Source: CAYVZU01 sp964455935
Lineage (GTDB): Bacteria; Fibrobacterota; CAYVZU01
Length of the DNA stretch: 24,890 nt
Direction: 5' to 3'
Assembly: GCA_964455935.1 (NCBI GenBank)
Contig: CAYVZU010000054.1
Location: 1-24,890 of the forward strand
The notes below the pieces were generated by a model. The model made no database searches and was not told where the DNA came from. It saw only the letters and a list, made by a program, of their open reading frames with translations. The translations under genes and the position numbers were made by a program. Positions 22,929 through 24,890 of the stretch are shown piece after piece (the stretch's first letter is position 1; every line of letters begins with the position of its first letter).

Positions 22929-24744
22929 CGCTTCTGCGCGGATGCGACCTTTTCTCAAAGCCGTCGCCGTCCTGGTATTGGGACTGGCTCCGGACGGACC
23001 GGTAATCGCCGCTCCGCCTCCCCAGGTACCCGGAGACGAGATTACAGACAGGCAGTATCTTGAATCCGTGCTTCCCGGAGACAGTGTCGCGGCACGGACT
23101 CCAACAGCATCCCCGCATGCGGCAACATGGCTCGATGAAGCCTCGAAGACCTGGGACGCGCCTCCGCTTTCCGAACAGATTGCCCAGGACAAGGAAGATC
23201 TTCTGATGGGAATGGGCGCGCTTTTTGTTCCCCGCATGTCCGAGGCTTTGGGCGAACCCGACATCGAAATTCGCGACTCAACGGATCACGTGGTCGCCGT
23301 CGGGAAGCCCGGCCGCAAATTCAGCCTGGTCCCCGGTCGTTACCGTCTGCTTGCGGGCAGCGGCCGCCAGCGGCAACGCATCGAACAGAGGATCGAAGTT
23401 CAGGAGAATGAACTGATTCCCGTTCTGCCGGAATTTTGCGGACTTTCCATTGAAGTGGTCGACGAAAACAACATTCCGTTCCGCGGCGAATACGAACTGG
23501 TCCGCGTGCAGGACTACGAGCCGTTCGGGCGCGGCTACGGACGCGAGCCCGACCTGGGCGAGGAGCTAAAGACATGGATTCTCAAGCCGGGCGTCTACAA
23601 AATCCTCCGCGTGGGCGCAAGCTATAACGCGCTCACCAACTTCGTCACCGTCCGCCTTTTGCCGGGCGAATTCACACGATTCCTGCTGGTCCAGAACAAA
23701 GAAACCATGGATATCGCGGGCGGCGGGCTTGTCACCGCCACGGCCCGCACCCGGCTGGCCTCGAACTGGAAATACGGCCTTGACGTGGGCGGCACCTTCC
23801 TCATGAATTCGGACCGGGACCGCAGGGCCGACACGACAATCAACAGCTCGTCCTTTACGCTGCTGTTCAACTCCCGGCTCAACTACCGTAAGCGCTTCCT
23901 TGAATGGGACACGCGTCTCAACATGGACGAGGGGCTTAATTTCGACGAGTTCTCGCTGTCGGGCATTACCACGGCCCCCGACGAACTGCGCTTCTCGTCC
24001 CTGCTTGTCTGGCGCATTCTGCCCTGGCTGGGTCCCTACGCCCGTTCCGAGGCCCTGACCGGCGTATTTCCCACCTATCAGCGGGAACCCGAGGGGGTGC
24101 GGGATCATGTCTGGGTCCTCCTCCACCCCGATTCGACCCTTGACCGGCTGAATACCTCTCCCGAACCCGTTCAACTGCAGCCGGTGTTTTCTCCCTTCAG
24201 CTTCGAGGCGGGTGTGGGCGCCAACATGAATGTCTTGCGCAAAAGCTTTCTCGAGTGGCGAATCCTGGCCGGATTTGGATTCACCCAGGCCAGGTCCTGG
24301 GGTGAATCGCAGGTGACCGATTCCGCGGCCGTGCGTTTAAACGCAACGCCGCTGGATTCCCTGGTTGGGCCGCGGGACTTCACCGTCATCCGCCGGCTCG
24401 AAACGACCGTGACCCAACCCGAATACGGCCCCGAAGCTGCGTCCGATGCATTAATCCGGATTGGCCGCTCGGTGATTCTGGATACGGAGTTCAAGATCTT
24501 TGTGCCTTTGGATCGGCTAAGCAAGAGCGAGGCCGAACTCCTGCCGGACACGGCCGAGGCGCGCCCCCCGCTTGGCGGACTCGCCGACATGCGCTTGCGC
24601 AGCACGCTTAGCTGGCGCGTTGCGCGCCCTGTCTCGCTCGACTACTCCTACAGCCGAACCATTCGGTGGCCCGATGAAGTGGACCTCAAACAGAACGATT
24701 CCCAGCACCGCGTTCTGGTGCGGTTCTCCTACACGAGCCGGTAG
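22921..24744 (+). CDS. Probable outer-membrane beta-barrel protein of the MCE operon
   Basis: 607 residues, family not recognised. ATG 22921 overlaps the lipoprotein stop; an N-terminal export signal follows (RMRPFLKAVAVLVLGLAPDG, cleavage near VIAA). A Pro/Asp-rich linker leads to two small beta domains at about 105-270, PEGA-like in pattern (GKPGRKFSLVPGRYRLL, later LKPGVYKILRVG). From about 295 to the end there are alternating strands with aromatic girdles and short turns (WKYGLDVGGTFLMN, LLFNSRLNYRKRFLEWDTRL, LSWRVARPVSLDYSYSRTI, RVLVRFSYTSR), the look of an outer-membrane barrel of some 12-14 strands. The last residues form an amphipathic strand but end in Arg, not the classical Phe. Being the last gene of the operon, it may pass or receive lipids at the outer membrane. 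That role is inference. Confidence 0.72.
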   Translation: MIDASARMRPFLKAVAVLVLGLAPDGPVIAAPPPQVPGDEITDRQYLESVLPGDSVAARTPTASPHAATWLDEASKTWDAPPLSEQIAQDKEDLLMGMGALFVPRMSEALGEPDIEIRDSTDHVVAVGKPGRKFSLVPGRYRLLAGSGRQRQRIEQRIEVQENELIPVLPEFCGLSIEVVDENNIPFRGEYELVRVQDYEPFGRGYGREPDLGEELKTWILKPGVYKILRVGASYNALTNFVTVRLLPGEFTRFLLVQNKETMDIAGGGLVTATARTRLASNWKYGLDVGGTFLMNSDRDRRADTTINSSSFTLLFNSRLNYRKRFLEWDTRLNMDEGLNFDEFSLSGITTAPDELRFSSLLVWRILPWLGPYARSEALTGVFPTYQREPEGVRDHVWVLLHPDSTLDRLNTSPEPVQLQPVFSPFSFEAGVGANMNVLRKSFLEWRILAGFGFTQARSWGESQVTDSAAVRLNATPLDSLVGPRDFTVIRRLETTVTQPEYGPEAASDALIRIGRSVILDTEFKIFVPLDRLSKSEAELLPDTAEARPPLGGLADMRLRSTLSWRVARPVSLDYSYSRTIRWPDEVDLKQNDSQHRVLVRFSYTSR

Positions 24745-24750
24745 ATTAGT

Positions 24751-24792
24751 GGTGAGTGGTGGTAGCGAGTAAAAATACCAGAGCTACTCACC
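24751..24792. repeat. Inverted repeat after the MCE operon
   Basis: GGTGAGT (24751-24757) and ACTCACC (24786-24792) are exact reverse complements 28 bases apart, six bases after the stop of the barrel gene. It may act as a weak terminator or be part of a dispersed GTGAGT-type repeat; no T-run follows. Confidence 0.4.
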
Positions 24793-24848
24793 GGTCACTT
24801 GCTTGCTGGCAATTCATAATTCACAAGTAACTACGCAGGTTCCCATGA

Positions 24849-24890
24849 AACCACAGAGAGAAATCCGAGTTAAGAATGAGAACACAGAGG
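24849..24890 (+). repeat. Start of a second CACAGAG-type repeat, cut by window end
   Basis: AACCACAGAGAGAAATCCGAG and, at the very edge, AACACAGAGG match the left arm of the repeat at 20375-20484. The right arm would lie outside the window. Confidence 0.6.

Noticed and set aside
21807..23264. Minus-strand open frame of 485 codons across the MCE, lipoprotein and barrel genes
   Set aside because: It is antisense to three coupled genes with recognisable family or export features and shows no domain of its own.

Overview
The window reads as chromosomal DNA of a Gram-negative bacterium. It encodes a lipoprotein with a lipobox, an MCE-type lipid transporter and a probable outer-membrane beta-barrel protein. 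I cannot name the phylum. The many receiver/kinase hybrids, the beta-helix protein ending in a WDIGADE-type tail, and the zinc-finger/NodB fusion recall poorly cultivated lineages (PVC-like or candidate phyla), but this is a weak inference from style only.

Positions 1-3070 and 10350-12950 are scarred accessory DNA. They hold an IS1595-type transposase broken by an amber codon, the 3' end of a tyrosine recombinase, the first 42 codons of an IS1634/IS4-type transposase abutting a beta-helix gene, two frameshifted genes for exported proteins (one resembling the N-terminus of an M64 peptidase), and the start of a REP-associated (Y1) transposase followed by a REP-like palindrome.

Positions 3065-10353 hold a dense phosphorelay locus. 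On the minus strand are a response regulator with an excisionase-like helix-turn-helix in front of its receiver, and a REC-PAS-HisKA-HATPase hybrid. Divergently, seven tightly packed plus-strand genes encode a REC-PAS-kinase with Asn in place of the phospho-acceptor Asp, a CheY-like regulator, a PAS kinase whose H-box has Arg after the His, an HDOD protein, a small unknown protein, a membrane-anchored receiver and a multi-pass membrane kinase. The last kinase has a C-terminal extension carrying its own internal ribosome site. No classical DNA-binding output domain lies in the seven-gene run; the HDOD protein is the best candidate effector.

Positions 12955-24744 look like stable core genome. 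A THUMP-like RNA methyltransferase and RsmA/KsgA overlap by ATGA. They converge on a minus-strand pair encoding a DTW-domain tRNA-modification enzyme and an Uup-like ABC-F ATPase. A divergent gene encodes a zinc-finger/TM/NodB polysaccharide deacetylase fusion. The last block is an MCE operon: STAS-permease, ATPase, MCE protein, PqiC-like lipoprotein and a 607-residue probable outer-membrane barrel. The last four genes are joined by 4-8 base overlaps. The barrel is the most attractive candidate for an undescribed component: an outer-membrane partner of an MCE lipid transporter. A CACAGAG-type palindromic repeat sits between the permease and ATPase genes, and the start of a probable second copy lies at the right edge.
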